A stretch of 64,000 bases of DNA from Demequina lignilytica. GTDB lineage: Bacteria; Actinomycetota; Actinomycetes; Actinomycetales; Demequinaceae. Each line of letters opens with the position of its first letter. Position 1 is the first letter of the stretch. The translations under genes were made by a program, and so were the position numbers. Below the pieces are notes generated by a model. The model did not search any database and was not told the origin of the DNA. It saw only the letters and a program-made list of their open reading frames with translations. The DNA is taken from contig NZ_JAUHPX010000002.1 in assembly GCF_030418305.1 (NCBI RefSeq), forward strand, positions 1 to 64,000. The letters are read 5' to 3'. Shown here piece after piece: positions 38,199 to 46,640 of this stretch.

Positions 38199-39971
38199 AT
38201 GAAGCTGACTAGGACGACCGCGGCCTTCGCCGTCGCGGCGGTGGTGACGGCAGGGGCGCTGGCATCGTGCTCCTCGGGCGGTGGCTCCGAGGAGACCCCG
38301 ACCTCCGCGACCGGCTCCGAGACCGGAGCCTTCCCCACCTCGTGGGACGAGGAGATCACGATCGACGTCTTCGCCGGTCTCGCGAACTACATGGGCATGC
38401 AGCAGGGCTGGTTCGCGAAGATCGTCAAGGACAAGTTCAACATGAACCTCAACATCATCGCGCCGAACGTGGCCGGTGGTGGTGACACCCTCTACAACAC
38501 GCGCGTCGCGGCCGGCGAGCTGGGCGACCTGATCGTCACGGACAAGGGCCAGAAGCTCGACGAGCTGATCCAGGGCGGGCTCGTGGGCGACATGTCCGAG
38601 TACTACCCGCTGATGGAGAACGTCGGGCAGTTCGACACCGCGATGGACAACCTCAACGCGGAGTCCGGCGGCGTCTACGCGTTCCCGACCTCGGTGTCGC
38701 ACCTCATGCCGACGGACGCCTCCGAGGGCCTCAACCCGACGTTCGGCCCGTTCATCCGCTGGGACTACTACGCGGAGCAGGGCTACCCGTCGCTCGACAC
38801 CCTCGAGGACCTCCTCCCCGTCCTCAAGCAGATGCAGGAGGACCACCCGACCGGCGACAACGGCCAGCCCACCTACGGCTTCTCCCTGTTCAAGGACTGG
38901 GACGGCAACATGATGGTGACCGCGAAGCAGCCCGCCTGCTTCTACGGCTACGACGAGATCGGCTTCGTGCTCGCGAAGGCCGACGGCTCGGACTACCAGT
39001 CGATCCTCGACTCCGACTCCGAGTACGTCCGCAGCCTGCGCCTGTACTTCGACGCCAACCAGATGGGCCTGGTGGACCCCGAGTCGACCACCCAGAACTA
39101 CGACACCCTGTACTCGAAGTTCCAGAACGGCCAGGTGCTGTTCGCGTGGTGGCCGTGGCTCGCGCAGACCGCGTACAACACCGAGGACAACATGGCCGCC
39201 GGCAAGGGCTTCGAGATCGCCCCGGTCGACGACATGGAGGTGTTCTCCTACGGCGCCGAGGCCTACGGCGGCAAGCAGGTCTTCGCGATCGGCTCCAAGG
39301 CCGAGGACCCCGAGCGCATCGCGGCCTTCGTGGACTGGCTGTACTCGCCGGAGGGCGCGTACGCGAACTCCGCGCAGACGCTGGGCTCCGCCGGTCCGCA
39401 GGGCCTGACCTGGGACATCAACGACGCGGGTGAGCCCGAGCTCACCGAGTTCGGCAACGAGGTGTTCCTCGGTGGCGGCGCCACCACCCCGGAGGAGTGG
39501 GGCGGCGGCGACTACCTCGACGGCGTCTCCGCTCTCAACACCATCTCGGTCCTCCCGATCGACGTGGACCCGAACACCGGCTTCCCCTACAGCTACACCT
39601 TCTGGCCCTCGTACCAGGAGGCGACCGCCACCCCGCTGAGCGAGGACTGGTCGGCCAACATGGGCGACGCCACGTCGACGATGGACTACCTCTCCACCAA
39701 TGACAAGCTCCTGGTCGCCCCCGGCGCCAGCTTCACCATCCCGACCGACTCGTCGGAGGTCGAGACGCTCCGCAACCAGATCAAGGCGATCGTCATCCAG
39801 TACTCCTGGCAGATGGTCTTCGCCAGCGACGAGGCGCAGTTCGAGTCGCTGCTCAAGGAGCTGCAGGACACCGCCAACGGCCTCGGCTACGAGAAGGTCC
39901 TCGAGACCGACATGGCAAACGCCGAGATGCAGAACGACGCTCGCGTCGCGGTGACCGCCGCGTTCCAGTGA
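38199..39971 (+). CDS. Extracellular solute-binding lipoprotein (LplA-type)
   Basis: 590 residues. Lipobox LASC with Cys24, then a type-2 periplasmic-binding fold, large as usual for LplA-type oligosaccharide binders. Aromatic-rich patches (FIRWDYYAEQGYPSLDTLEDL, FAWWPWLAQTAYN) suit carbohydrate stacking. AGAAAGGA precedes the ATG. The gene ends 15 bases before a strong hairpin that ends the operon. The captured sugar is unknown; genomic context suggests a plant- or algal-type fucosylated or galactosylated oligosaccharide. Confidence 0.92.
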   Translation: MKLTRTTAAFAVAAVVTAGALASCSSGGGSEETPTSATGSETGAFPTSWDEEITIDVFAGLANYMGMQQGWFAKIVKDKFNMNLNIIAPNVAGGGDTLYNTRVAAGELGDLIVTDKGQKLDELIQGGLVGDMSEYYPLMENVGQFDTAMDNLNAESGGVYAFPTSVSHLMPTDASEGLNPTFGPFIRWDYYAEQGYPSLDTLEDLLPVLKQMQEDHPTGDNGQPTYGFSLFKDWDGNMMVTAKQPACFYGYDEIGFVLAKADGSDYQSILDSDSEYVRSLRLYFDANQMGLVDPESTTQNYDTLYSKFQNGQVLFAWWPWLAQTAYNTEDNMAAGKGFEIAPVDDMEVFSYGAEAYGGKQVFAIGSKAEDPERIAAFVDWLYSPEGAYANSAQTLGSAGPQGLTWDINDAGEPELTEFGNEVFLGGGATTPEEWGGGDYLDGVSALNTISVLPIDVDPNTGFPYSYTFWPSYQEATATPLSEDWSANMGDATSTMDYLSTNDKLLVAPGASFTIPTDSSEVETLRNQIKAIVIQYSWQMVFASDEAQFESLLKELQDTANGLGYEKVLETDMANAEMQNDARVAVTAAFQ

Positions 39972-39986
39972 TCTGACGGTCATCAC

Positions 39987-40022
39987 ACGGAGGCCCCGGG
40001 GCGCATGCCCCGGGGCCTCCGT
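39987..40022 (+). terminator. Strong terminator of the transporter operon
   Basis: ACGGAGGCCCCGGGGC (39987-40002) and its exact complement (40007-40022) form a 16-bp stem with a GCAT loop, 15 bases past the binding-protein stop. No U-tract. Confidence 0.75.
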
Positions 40023-40073
40023 CGTGCCCGGGGACGATGCCTTCCGCGTCTCGCTCCCCCGCCGGTTCGCGCG

Positions 40074-40128
40074 CTGTGAGGACATGAGTGCACGTTTCGA
40101 GTCGAAACGTGCACTCATGTCCTCACAG
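40074..40128. repeat. 55-base perfect palindrome
   Basis: Arms of 27 bases (40074-40100 and 40102-40128) are exact complements around a single G. The arm begins CTGTGAGGACATGAGTGCAC. It lies between the transporter terminator and the gene at 40170. It could be a terminator, a cruciform site or a repeat family member; it shares GAGTGCACG and a TCGA centre with the palindrome at 54172. Confidence 0.85.
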
Positions 40129-40169
40129 GACGCATGAGAGTCGAGGGGCCAACGGCGCACACTGGAAGG

Positions 40170-40469
40170 GTGAGGGTGGAGCTGCTGCACATCGCCGACT
40201 GCCCGGGGCACGAGCGGGCCGCGAGCCGTCTGCGCGCCGCGCTGGACTCGCTTGGGCTCGCCGCGACGCGGATCGAGGAGGTGCGGGTCGGCGCCGGGTC
40301 GATCCCGGCCGGATTCGCCGGCTCGCCCACCATCCTCGTGGACGGGACGGACCTGTTCCCCGGCACGCCACCGCTGGCGCATCTCGCGTGCCGGGTCTAC
40401 CGGACGGGTGCAGGACCGGCGAACAGCCCCTCGTCGGAGCAGATCCTGGCGGCGCTGGCCTCGCGTTGA
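40170..40469 (+). CDS. Small thioredoxin-fold-like protein
   Basis: 99 residues: LLHIADCPGHERAASRLRAA at the start (single Cys) and a cis-Pro-like GSPTILVDGTDLFPG followed by LACRVYRTG. This is the pattern of small thioredoxin-like proteins often annotated near mercury or arsenic genes, but with a single N-terminal Cys rather than CxxC. Starts at GTG 40170 with CACACT six bases upstream. Role unknown. Confidence 0.6.
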   Translation: MRVELLHIADCPGHERAASRLRAALDSLGLAATRIEEVRVGAGSIPAGFAGSPTILVDGTDLFPGTPPLAHLACRVYRTGAGPANSPSSEQILAALASR

Positions 40470-40581
40470 GCGTGCGCGAGGTCCGTGGTCTCCCCGCAGG
40501 AGGCGACGATGCGCCGAGAGGGGCGGTCAGTTCCCCGCAGCGGGTGTGGGGAGCCGAGGGAGAAGGACGTGGCGGTCCAGG

Positions 40582-41184
40582 CTACGCGTGACGGCTGAAG
40601 ATGTTCCGGTACAGGAACGCCGAGGCGTAGGCCATCATCGCGAACCCGATGCTGAGGACGATGAACGCGAACGGCGGGAAGATCATCGTGATCGACGCGA
40701 CGGTCGCCGGGATGAGCAGCAGGCCGATGGTGCGGACCGGCTCGGCGGCGGGCAGCAGCAGCGCGTTGCGCAGGGTCTGCCTGAACGTGTTGCGGTACCG
40801 CGCGACCAGCGCCATGCCGTGCGTGAAGGCCGCCACCAGGTACGCGGCGACCAGCAGCGCGACCAGCGACAGGATGGTCGAGACGGTGGTCTCCTGCGCG
40901 AACCAGAACACGGCGGCGAAGGTCAGCAGCACGAACGGCACCAGCAGCGCGAGATAGACCGCGGTCGCGGGCCGGAAGTTGCGCTTGAACGCCGGCAGGA
41001 AGTCCTCGAGGGGACGCCCCCGCTCGTCGTCGGAGTACTTGATCATCACCTCGAGCAGCGCCGAGGTCGCGGCACCGATGGTCACCACGGGGATGCACAG
41101 CACGATGAAAAGCACGTTGAGGGCGACGAAATGCAGGAACATCGTCAGCCCCTGCACGGACCTGCTCTCCGGGTCGATGTTCAT
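40582..41184 (-). CDS. yesL: YesL-family membrane protein (DUF624)
   Basis: 200 residues, about five hydrophobic segments. The N-terminal LTMFLHFVALNVLFIVLCIP and RNTFRQTLRNALLLP blocks are typical of YesL proteins, which travel with LplA/LplB/YtcP transporters and glycoside hydrolases (B. subtilis yes cluster). Function in transport or signalling is not established. ATG at 41184 overlaps the LacI stop (ATGA). It ends the GH95-LacI-YesL operon. Confidence 0.85.
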   Translation of the reverse strand: MNIDPESRSVQGLTMFLHFVALNVLFIVLCIPVVTIGAATSALLEVMIKYSDDERGRPLEDFLPAFKRNFRPATAVYLALLVPFVLLTFAAVFWFAQETTVSTILSLVALLVAAYLVAAFTHGMALVARYRNTFRQTLRNALLLPAAEPVRTIGLLLIPATVASITMIFPPFAFIVLSIGFAMMAYASAFLYRNIFSRHA

Positions 41185-42182
41185 GAGTCGATCCTGGCAC
41201 GTGACGGCTCGCCCACCGCGAGCTCGGGGGGCAGCAGCTGGACGGACGGGTGCGCTCCCCCGGCGAGCATCGCGCAGATCATCTCCGCGGCGGACTCGCC
41301 CAGGGCCTCCGCCGGCACCGCGATGGTGTCGGTCAGCCCGTGAGCCCGCAGCGCCCCCTCGCGAGACGTGAGTGCCAGGCAGTCGGGCGCCGTCGCGCTC
41401 GGCACGTGGGCGCGGATGCGGTCGGCGATGAACGGCAGGGCGCCGTCGTTGTGCACCAGGATCCCGGTGATGCCGGGGTCGGCGGTCAGGACCGCGTCGA
41501 CCTCGGCCAACGCCTCCGCAGAGTCCGGGATCGGGTGGGTCGAGCCCTCCACGCCGCGCGCCTCGCATGCCTCCAGGAAGCCCCGGATCAGGCGGTCCGC
41601 GTACGACGTGTGCCGCTCCATCACGGCCTCCGGCGCGCCGAACAGCGCGAGCCGCGTGTGGCCCAGCCCGACCAGCCGGTCGACCGCGAGCCAGCCCGCG
41701 GCCTCGAAGTCGAAGTCGATGCACGGGATCGACCGCCGCCCGGCGGGCAGCCCGATGAGCACCGAGGGCTGGTCGAGCTCCGCGATGGTCGCGAGGCGCG
41801 CGTCCTCGGACTCGACGTCCATGATGAGCAGGGCGTCCACCATCGAGCCGCGCGAGGCGCGGGCGAGCCCCTCCGCCTCGTCGCTGGACAGCAGGAGGAT
41901 GTCGTAGCCGTGGACCCGCGCGCGCTGCACGACGCCCGCGACCACCTGCATGATCACGGGCACGTCGACTCCGGTGCGCAGCGGCGCCTGGAGCCCGATC
42001 ACCCGGGTCGAGCGGGACGCGAGGGACCGGGCCCCCGCGTGCGGCCGGTAGCCGAGCCGTGCGATGGCCGCCTGCACCCGGTCCCGGGTGTCGGCGGAGA
42101 TCGCGCGCTTCCCGCTCATGACGTACGACACGGTCGAGGTCGAGACGCCCGCCTCGCGGGCGACGTCGCTGATGGTCACCAT
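41181..42182 (-). CDS. LacI-family transcriptional regulator
   Basis: 333 residues. N-terminal helix-turn-helix [20 protein letters not shown] with hinge [16 protein letters not shown]-terminal periplasmic-binding-like effector domain. It overlaps the GH95 stop by seven bases and YesL by four, so it is cotranscribed with both and likely autoregulated. The palindromes at 36065 and 44562 (GAAGCGNTTC core) are the expected targets; the inducer is probably a sugar released by the neighbouring hydrolases. Confidence 0.93.
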   Translation of the reverse strand: MVTISDVAREAGVSTSTVSYVMSGKRAISADTRDRVQAAIARLGYRPHAGARSLASRSTRVIGLQAPLRTGVDVPVIMQVVAGVVQRARVHGYDILLLSSDEAEGLARASRGSMVDALLIMDVESEDARLATIAELDQPSVLIGLPAGRRSIPCIDFDFEAAGWLAVDRLVGLGHTRLALFGAPEAVMERHTSYADRLIRGFLEACEARGVEGSTHPIPDSAEALAEVDAVLTADPGITGILVHNDGALPFIADRIRAHVPSATAPDCLALTSREGALRAHGLTDTIAVPAEALGESAAEMICAMLAGGAHPSVQLLPPELAVGEPSRARIDS

Positions 42183-44536
42183 GCGTGGGCCCCCTCGCCG
42201 ACGATCACCGACGGGTTGCCGGGGACGATGCGGTGCTCGACCTCGGCGCCGTCCGGCGTCGCGACGGTCACGGTCGCCGCGCGGGCGTCGCTGTGGAGCA
42301 CGGCCCGGGTCAGCAGCCCGCCGCGCCACTCGAGGTCCACCGTCACTCCCCCGCGGGCACGCAGCCCGCGCACGGCACCGTTGCGCCACCCCGGCGGGAG
42401 CGCGGGCAGCAGCCGGAGGACGCCGCCGTGAGACTGCAGCAGGGACTCGGCGACGCCCGCGGTCAGTCCCATGTTCCCGTCGATCTGGAACGGCGGGTGG
42501 GCGCTCAGGAGGTTCGCATACACGCCGCCGCGGTGCTCGGCACCGTGCTCCTCGGCCGGGCGCAGGGCCAGCCGCAGCTGGCCCTCGACCCGCGCGCCGT
42601 CCCGCAGGCGCGCCCACATCGAGGTCCGCCACGCCAGCGCCCAGCCGGTCGACTCGGGGCCGCGGGCGAGGATCGAGGCCTCTGCCGCCGCCGCGAGCTC
42701 GGGCGTGCCGTCCGGCGTGATCTGCGCGTACGGGAAGAGGCCCACCAGGTGGGAGAGGTGACGATGCAGGGGCTCCGACTCGTCGAAGGGGCGGTCCCAC
42801 TCGAGGATGCGGCCGTCCTCGCCGATCACGGGGTCGGGCAGCGCGGCGGTGAGCGCGGTCAGGCGCCGCACCCACGCGGGCTCGAGCCCGAGCTCGTGGG
42901 CCGCCGCCGCGCACACGGCGGCGAGCTCGCGCAGCAGCGCGACGTCCATGGTCGCCGAGGTGGTGACGGAGTGCTCGGCGCCTTCGGCGTCGAGGAAGTG
43001 GTTCTCGGGCGAGGTCGACGGGCTGGTCCAGGCGCCACCCTCATCCCCCTGGATCCACGACAGCGCGAAGGCTCCGGCACCCTCGAGCACCGGCCAGGCG
43101 CGCTCGCGCAGCCGCGACACGTCGCCGCCGAAGGCGTACTGGTCCCACAGGTGCAGCGCGAGCCACACGCCTCCGAGGGGCCAGAACGCCCACGCGGGGT
43201 CGCCGTGGCCGTCGCCGACCGGCGCCGCGAAGCCCCAGGCGTCGGAGTTGTGGTGCGCGACCCAGCCGTCCGCTCCGTACAGCTCGCGCGCGACCTCACG
43301 GCCCGGACCGGACGCGAGGCGCGCCACGAAGTCGAGGAGCGGCTCGTGGCATTCGGCCAGGTTCGCGGTCTCCGCGTGCCAGTAGGCCATCTGCAGGTTG
43401 ATGTTGATCGTGTACGCGCTCGACCACGGCCCGGGCAGCTCCGCGTTCCACAGCCCCTGCAGGTTGGCGGGCAGACCGCCCGGGGCGGACGATGCGATGA
43501 GCAGGTACCGCCCGTAGTGGAACGCGAGCGCGACCAGGCCCGGGTCCTCCCGGGTGAGCGCCTGCGCGACGCGGGCATCCGTGTCGAGCGCCCCGGCGTC
43601 CGCGGGCGACCACAGGTGGAGGGCGCAGCGCTCGTACAGCTCGGCGTGGGCCGCCCGATGCGCGGAGAGCAGCATCCGGGCGGGCGCGTTCGCCGCGTCG
43701 GTCACGGCGCGTGCGGCGGCGGCGGCGTCGCCGCCGGCGTCCGCGGTCGCGGTGCCGATCACGATCACGTGCTCCGTCGCGGCCTCCGACACGAGCGTGC
43801 CGTCCAGCACCCGCGCACCGGCGCCGCCACGCACCGCGACGGCGCCCACGCGGCCCGACACGAGGTCGTACACCACGGGCTCGGCCGGCTGCTCGTGACC
43901 GGGCGCGACATCCACCGGAAGGTGGAGCTCCCGGACCAGCGCGCCGGCGACGTCGTGGTCGTCGCCCCGCGGGCGCAGCGGGCTGGACAGGCTCGCCCGC
44001 AGCTCCACCGGCGCGTCGGCGGTGACGTGGTGGACGATCGCCCCGGACGGCCGGTCGGCCCACGTGCGGTGCCGGACCGCGACGCCCTCGACACGGTAGG
44101 AGTGCTCGGCGACGCCGCTGCGAAGGTCGAGCTCGCGCTCGACGTCCGTGACCTCTCCGTCGAGCGTCACGCCGTCGCCGCCGGTGACCTCGAGCGTGAG
44201 GGTGCCCAGCGGGAGGTAGGCCTGCGCCCACGGCGCCTGCTGCTCCTGCACCAGCCGCTCCGCCTCCGCATGATCGCCCGCGGCGATGGCGGCGCGGACG
44301 AGCGCGAGGTGCTCGGGGCCGCGCACCTCTGAAGCGATGCCGGCGAGCGCGCCGCCGGGGTACGGGCCGGACCACGCGGTCACGTCGTTGAGCCACAGGT
44401 TCTCGGTGAGCGGACGCCCGGCGCACATGGCGCCGCGGTGGCCGTTGCCCACGGGCAGGCCGTCGAGCCAGCGCGCGGCGGGCGTGGAGTAGCGCAAGGT
44501 GTGCAGCACGTCATCGGTCTGCGTCGACACGGTCAT
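42176..44536 (-). CDS. Glycoside hydrolase family 95 (alpha-L-fucosidase-like)
   Basis: 786 residues. Family blocks: [20 protein letters not shown] followed by [11 protein letters not shown] at the N-terminus, [40 protein letters not shown] in the (alpha/alpha)6 barrel, and [20 protein letters not shown] near the end. GH95 enzymes cleave alpha-1,2-L-fucosides or alpha-L-galactosides. No signal peptide, so it acts on imported oligosaccharides. TATACT six bases before the ATG at 44536 marks a leaderless start under the palindrome at 44562. Confidence 0.92.
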   Translation of the reverse strand: MTVSTQTDDVLHTLRYSTPAARWLDGLPVGNGHRGAMCAGRPLTENLWLNDVTAWSGPYPGGALAGIASEVRGPEHLALVRAAIAAGDHAEAERLVQEQQAPWAQAYLPLGTLTLEVTGGDGVTLDGEVTDVERELDLRSGVAEHSYRVEGVAVRHRTWADRPSGAIVHHVTADAPVELRASLSSPLRPRGDDHDVAGALVRELHLPVDVAPGHEQPAEPVVYDLVSGRVGAVAVRGGAGARVLDGTLVSEAATEHVIVIGTATADAGGDAAAAARAVTDAANAPARMLLSAHRAAHAELYERCALHLWSPADAGALDTDARVAQALTREDPGLVALAFHYGRYLLIASSAPGGLPANLQGLWNAELPGPWSSAYTININLQMAYWHAETANLAECHEPLLDFVARLASGPGREVARELYGADGWVAHHNSDAWGFAAPVGDGHGDPAWAFWPLGGVWLALHLWDQYAFGGDVSRLRERAWPVLEGAGAFALSWIQGDEGGAWTSPSTSPENHFLDAEGAEHSVTTSATMDVALLRELAAVCAAAAHELGLEPAWVRRLTALTAALPDPVIGEDGRILEWDRPFDESEPLHRHLSHLVGLFPYAQITPDGTPELAAAAEASILARGPESTGWALAWRTSMWARLRDGARVEGQLRLALRPAEEHGAEHRGGVYANLLSAHPPFQIDGNMGLTAGVAESLLQSHGGVLRLLPALPPGWRNGAVRGLRARGGVTVDLEWRGGLLTRAVLHSDARAATVTVATPDGAEVEHRIVPGNPSVIVGEGAHAW

Positions 44537-44542
44537 GTGAGT

Positions 44543-44573
44543 AGTATAGGGTCTCCGTGTTGAAGCGCTTCGA
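44543..44573. promoter_or_regulatory. GH95/GH42 divergent promoter region with LacI-type operator
   Basis: Minus-strand -10 TATACT (44543-44548) serves GH95. On the plus strand TAGTAT (44542-44547) could serve GH42. The 10-bp palindrome GAAGCGCTTC (44562-44571) lies just upstream of the GH95 -10 and just downstream of the GH42 -10, so one bound repressor could block both. -35 boxes are not convincing. Confidence 0.65.
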
Positions 44574-44600
44574 CAGTTTGACGACGAGGTTGAACCACCC

Positions 44601-46640
44601 ATGACGCACCAGGTCCCGACGCCCGCCTCCGGGCCGTTCCCCGTGGCCCTCGACGGCCGCATCGTCTTCGGCGGCGACTACAACCCCGAGCAGTGGCCGC
44701 GGGAGGTGTGGGATCAGGACGTGGCCCTGATGCGCGAGGCCGGCGTGAACCTGGTCACGGTCGGCGTCTTCAGCTGGTCGAGCCTCGAGCCGGCCCCCGG
44801 AGAGCGCACCTTCGCATGGCTCGACGAGGTGCTGAACCTCCTGGCAGACAACGGCATCGCGGTCGACCTCGCCACCCCCACCGCGTCCCCGCCGCCGTGG
44901 CTCGGCGTCGATCACCCGGAGACCCTCGCGGTCACCGCCGACGGGGTGCGCATGAGCGCCGGATCCCGTAACCAGTTCTCCCCCTCCTCCCGCGTCTACC
45001 GGGACGCCGCGCTGGCGATCACCCGCGACCTGGCGGCCCGCTACGCCTCCCACCCGGCGGTGCGCATGTGGCACGTGGGCAACGAGTACGGGCAGGTCGA
45101 CCACGGCGACGAGGCCGCCCGCGAGTTCCGCATCTGGCTGCGCAACAAGTACGGCTCCATCGAATCGCTTAACCGCGATTGGGGCACCGCCGTGTGGTCG
45201 CAGGGCTACCGGACCTTCGAGGACGTCGTCCCGCCCCGGGCGGCGCCGTACGTCATGAACCCGACCCAGGCCGTCGACTTCCGACAGTTCAGCTCCGACC
45301 AGATGCTCGCCGTCTACAGCGAGCAGCGCGACGCGATCCGCGAGGCCGGCGCGACCCAGCCGATCACCACCAACTTCATGGGCTTCTTCCCCCACGTCGA
45401 CTACTGGTCCTGGGCGGAGCACGTCGACGTGATCGCGGACGACCAGTACCCGGACCCCGGCGACCCGCACTCCCCCTCCGACATCGCGCTGGTCCAGGAC
45501 CTCATGCGCTCGCTCGGCGGCGGCCGCCCCTGGCTGCTGATGGAGCAGGCGATCAACGCCGTCTCGTGGCGTCCGCACAACCTGCCCAAGAGCCGCGAGC
45601 GCGGGCTGCTCGACTCGTACCAGGCGGTCGCGCGCGGCGCCGACGGCATCTGCTTCTTCCAGTGGCGCCAGGCGTCCGCGGGTTCCGAGCGCCACCACTC
45701 CTCGATGCTGCCGCACGCCGGAGCCGACTCGGAGGTCTTCCGCACCGTCTGCGAGCTCGGCGCGGGGCTGGCCCGCCTCGCGCCGGTCACGGGCGGACGC
45801 GTCGAGGCGCCGGTCGCGATGCTCTTCGACTGGCCGTCGTGGTGGGCGGGCGAGGAGCCCGGCGGGCTCACCACGCGCCTGCGCACCGTCGAGCAGCTGA
45901 CCCGCTGGTACCGCGTGCTGTGGCGCGCGGGCATCGCGGTCGACATCGTGCGGCCGGGCGCCGACCTCGCCGGCTACCGCGCGGTGCTCGCGCCCCACAG
46001 CTACGTGATCGGGGACGATGCGGCGGAGACGCTGCGGGCCGCCGTCGTGGCGGGCGCCACGGTGGTGGTGGGGCCGTACTCGGGCGTCGCCGACGAGCGC
46101 GGCCACGTCCTCACCGGCCGCTCCCCCGCGCGGATCGCCGACCTGCTCGGCGCCAGCGGCGAGGAGTGGGCCTGCCTGCCGGACGGCGACACCGCGCTGG
46201 CGGCGACGGAGGCATGGCCGTCGGCCCCGACCGAGCTCACCGCGGCCATCCTCGGCGAGCGTCTCCGCGCCGACGACGCCGAGGTGCTGGCCACCTTCGG
46301 TGGCGGGCACCTCGCCGGCCTGCCCGCGATCACCCGCCGCCGTGTCGGCGAGGGCTCCGCGTGGTACGTCGGCGCGGTGCTCGGCGACGCCGCCCTCGCG
46401 GCGCTGCTGACCAAGGCGCTCGACGCCGCGGGCGTCGCCGGCATCGTCCCCGGCAAGCCTGCCGACGTCGAGGCGGTCCGCCGCGGCGACGCCCTGTTCC
46501 TGCTCAATCACGGCGACACCGAGGCCACCGTGGCCCTCGCGACCCCGGGCCGTGACCTGCTCTCCGGCGAGGTGCTGGAGGGGACCGCGGTGCTCGCACC
46601 CGGCCAGACCATCGTTCTCATCGAAGGAGACACCCCGTGA
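44601..46640 (+). CDS. Glycoside hydrolase family 42 beta-galactosidase
   Basis: 679 residues. [20 protein letters not shown] at the start is the GH42 hallmark; the acid/base is E162 in WHVGNEYG and the nucleophile E315 in [12 protein letters not shown]. The trimerisation domain ([20 protein letters not shown]) follows. No signal peptide, so it cleaves imported beta-galactosides. Weak Shine-Dalgarno. The stop overlaps the GH3 start (GTGA). HVGNEYG instead of HVNNEYG is a small deviation. Confidence 0.95.
   Translation: MTHQVPTPASGPFPVALDGRIVFGGDYNPEQWPREVWDQDVALMREAGVNLVTVGVFSWSSLEPAPGERTFAWLDEVLNLLADNGIAVDLATPTASPPPWLGVDHPETLAVTADGVRMSAGSRNQFSPSSRVYRDAALAITRDLAARYASHPAVRMWHVGNEYGQVDHGDEAAREFRIWLRNKYGSIESLNRDWGTAVWSQGYRTFEDVVPPRAAPYVMNPTQAVDFRQFSSDQMLAVYSEQRDAIREAGATQPITTNFMGFFPHVDYWSWAEHVDVIADDQYPDPGDPHSPSDIALVQDLMRSLGGGRPWLLMEQAINAVSWRPHNLPKSRERGLLDSYQAVARGADGICFFQWRQASAGSERHHSSMLPHAGADSEVFRTVCELGAGLARLAPVTGGRVEAPVAMLFDWPSWWAGEEPGGLTTRLRTVEQLTRWYRVLWRAGIAVDIVRPGADLAGYRAVLAPHSYVIGDDAAETLRAAVVAGATVVVGPYSGVADERGHVLTGRSPARIADLLGASGEEWACLPDGDTALAATEAWPSAPTELTAAILGERLRADDAEVLATFGGGHLAGLPAITRRRVGEGSAWYVGAVLGDAALAALLTKALDAAGVAGIVPGKPADVEAVRRGDALFLLNHGDTEATVALATPGRDLLSGEVLEGTAVLAPGQTIVLIEGDTP

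Noticed and set aside
41181-42914. Longer start for the LacI gene, extending into GH95
   Set aside because: The HTH begins at [12 protein letters not shown] (42182); upstream translation is a shadow of the GH95 3' end.
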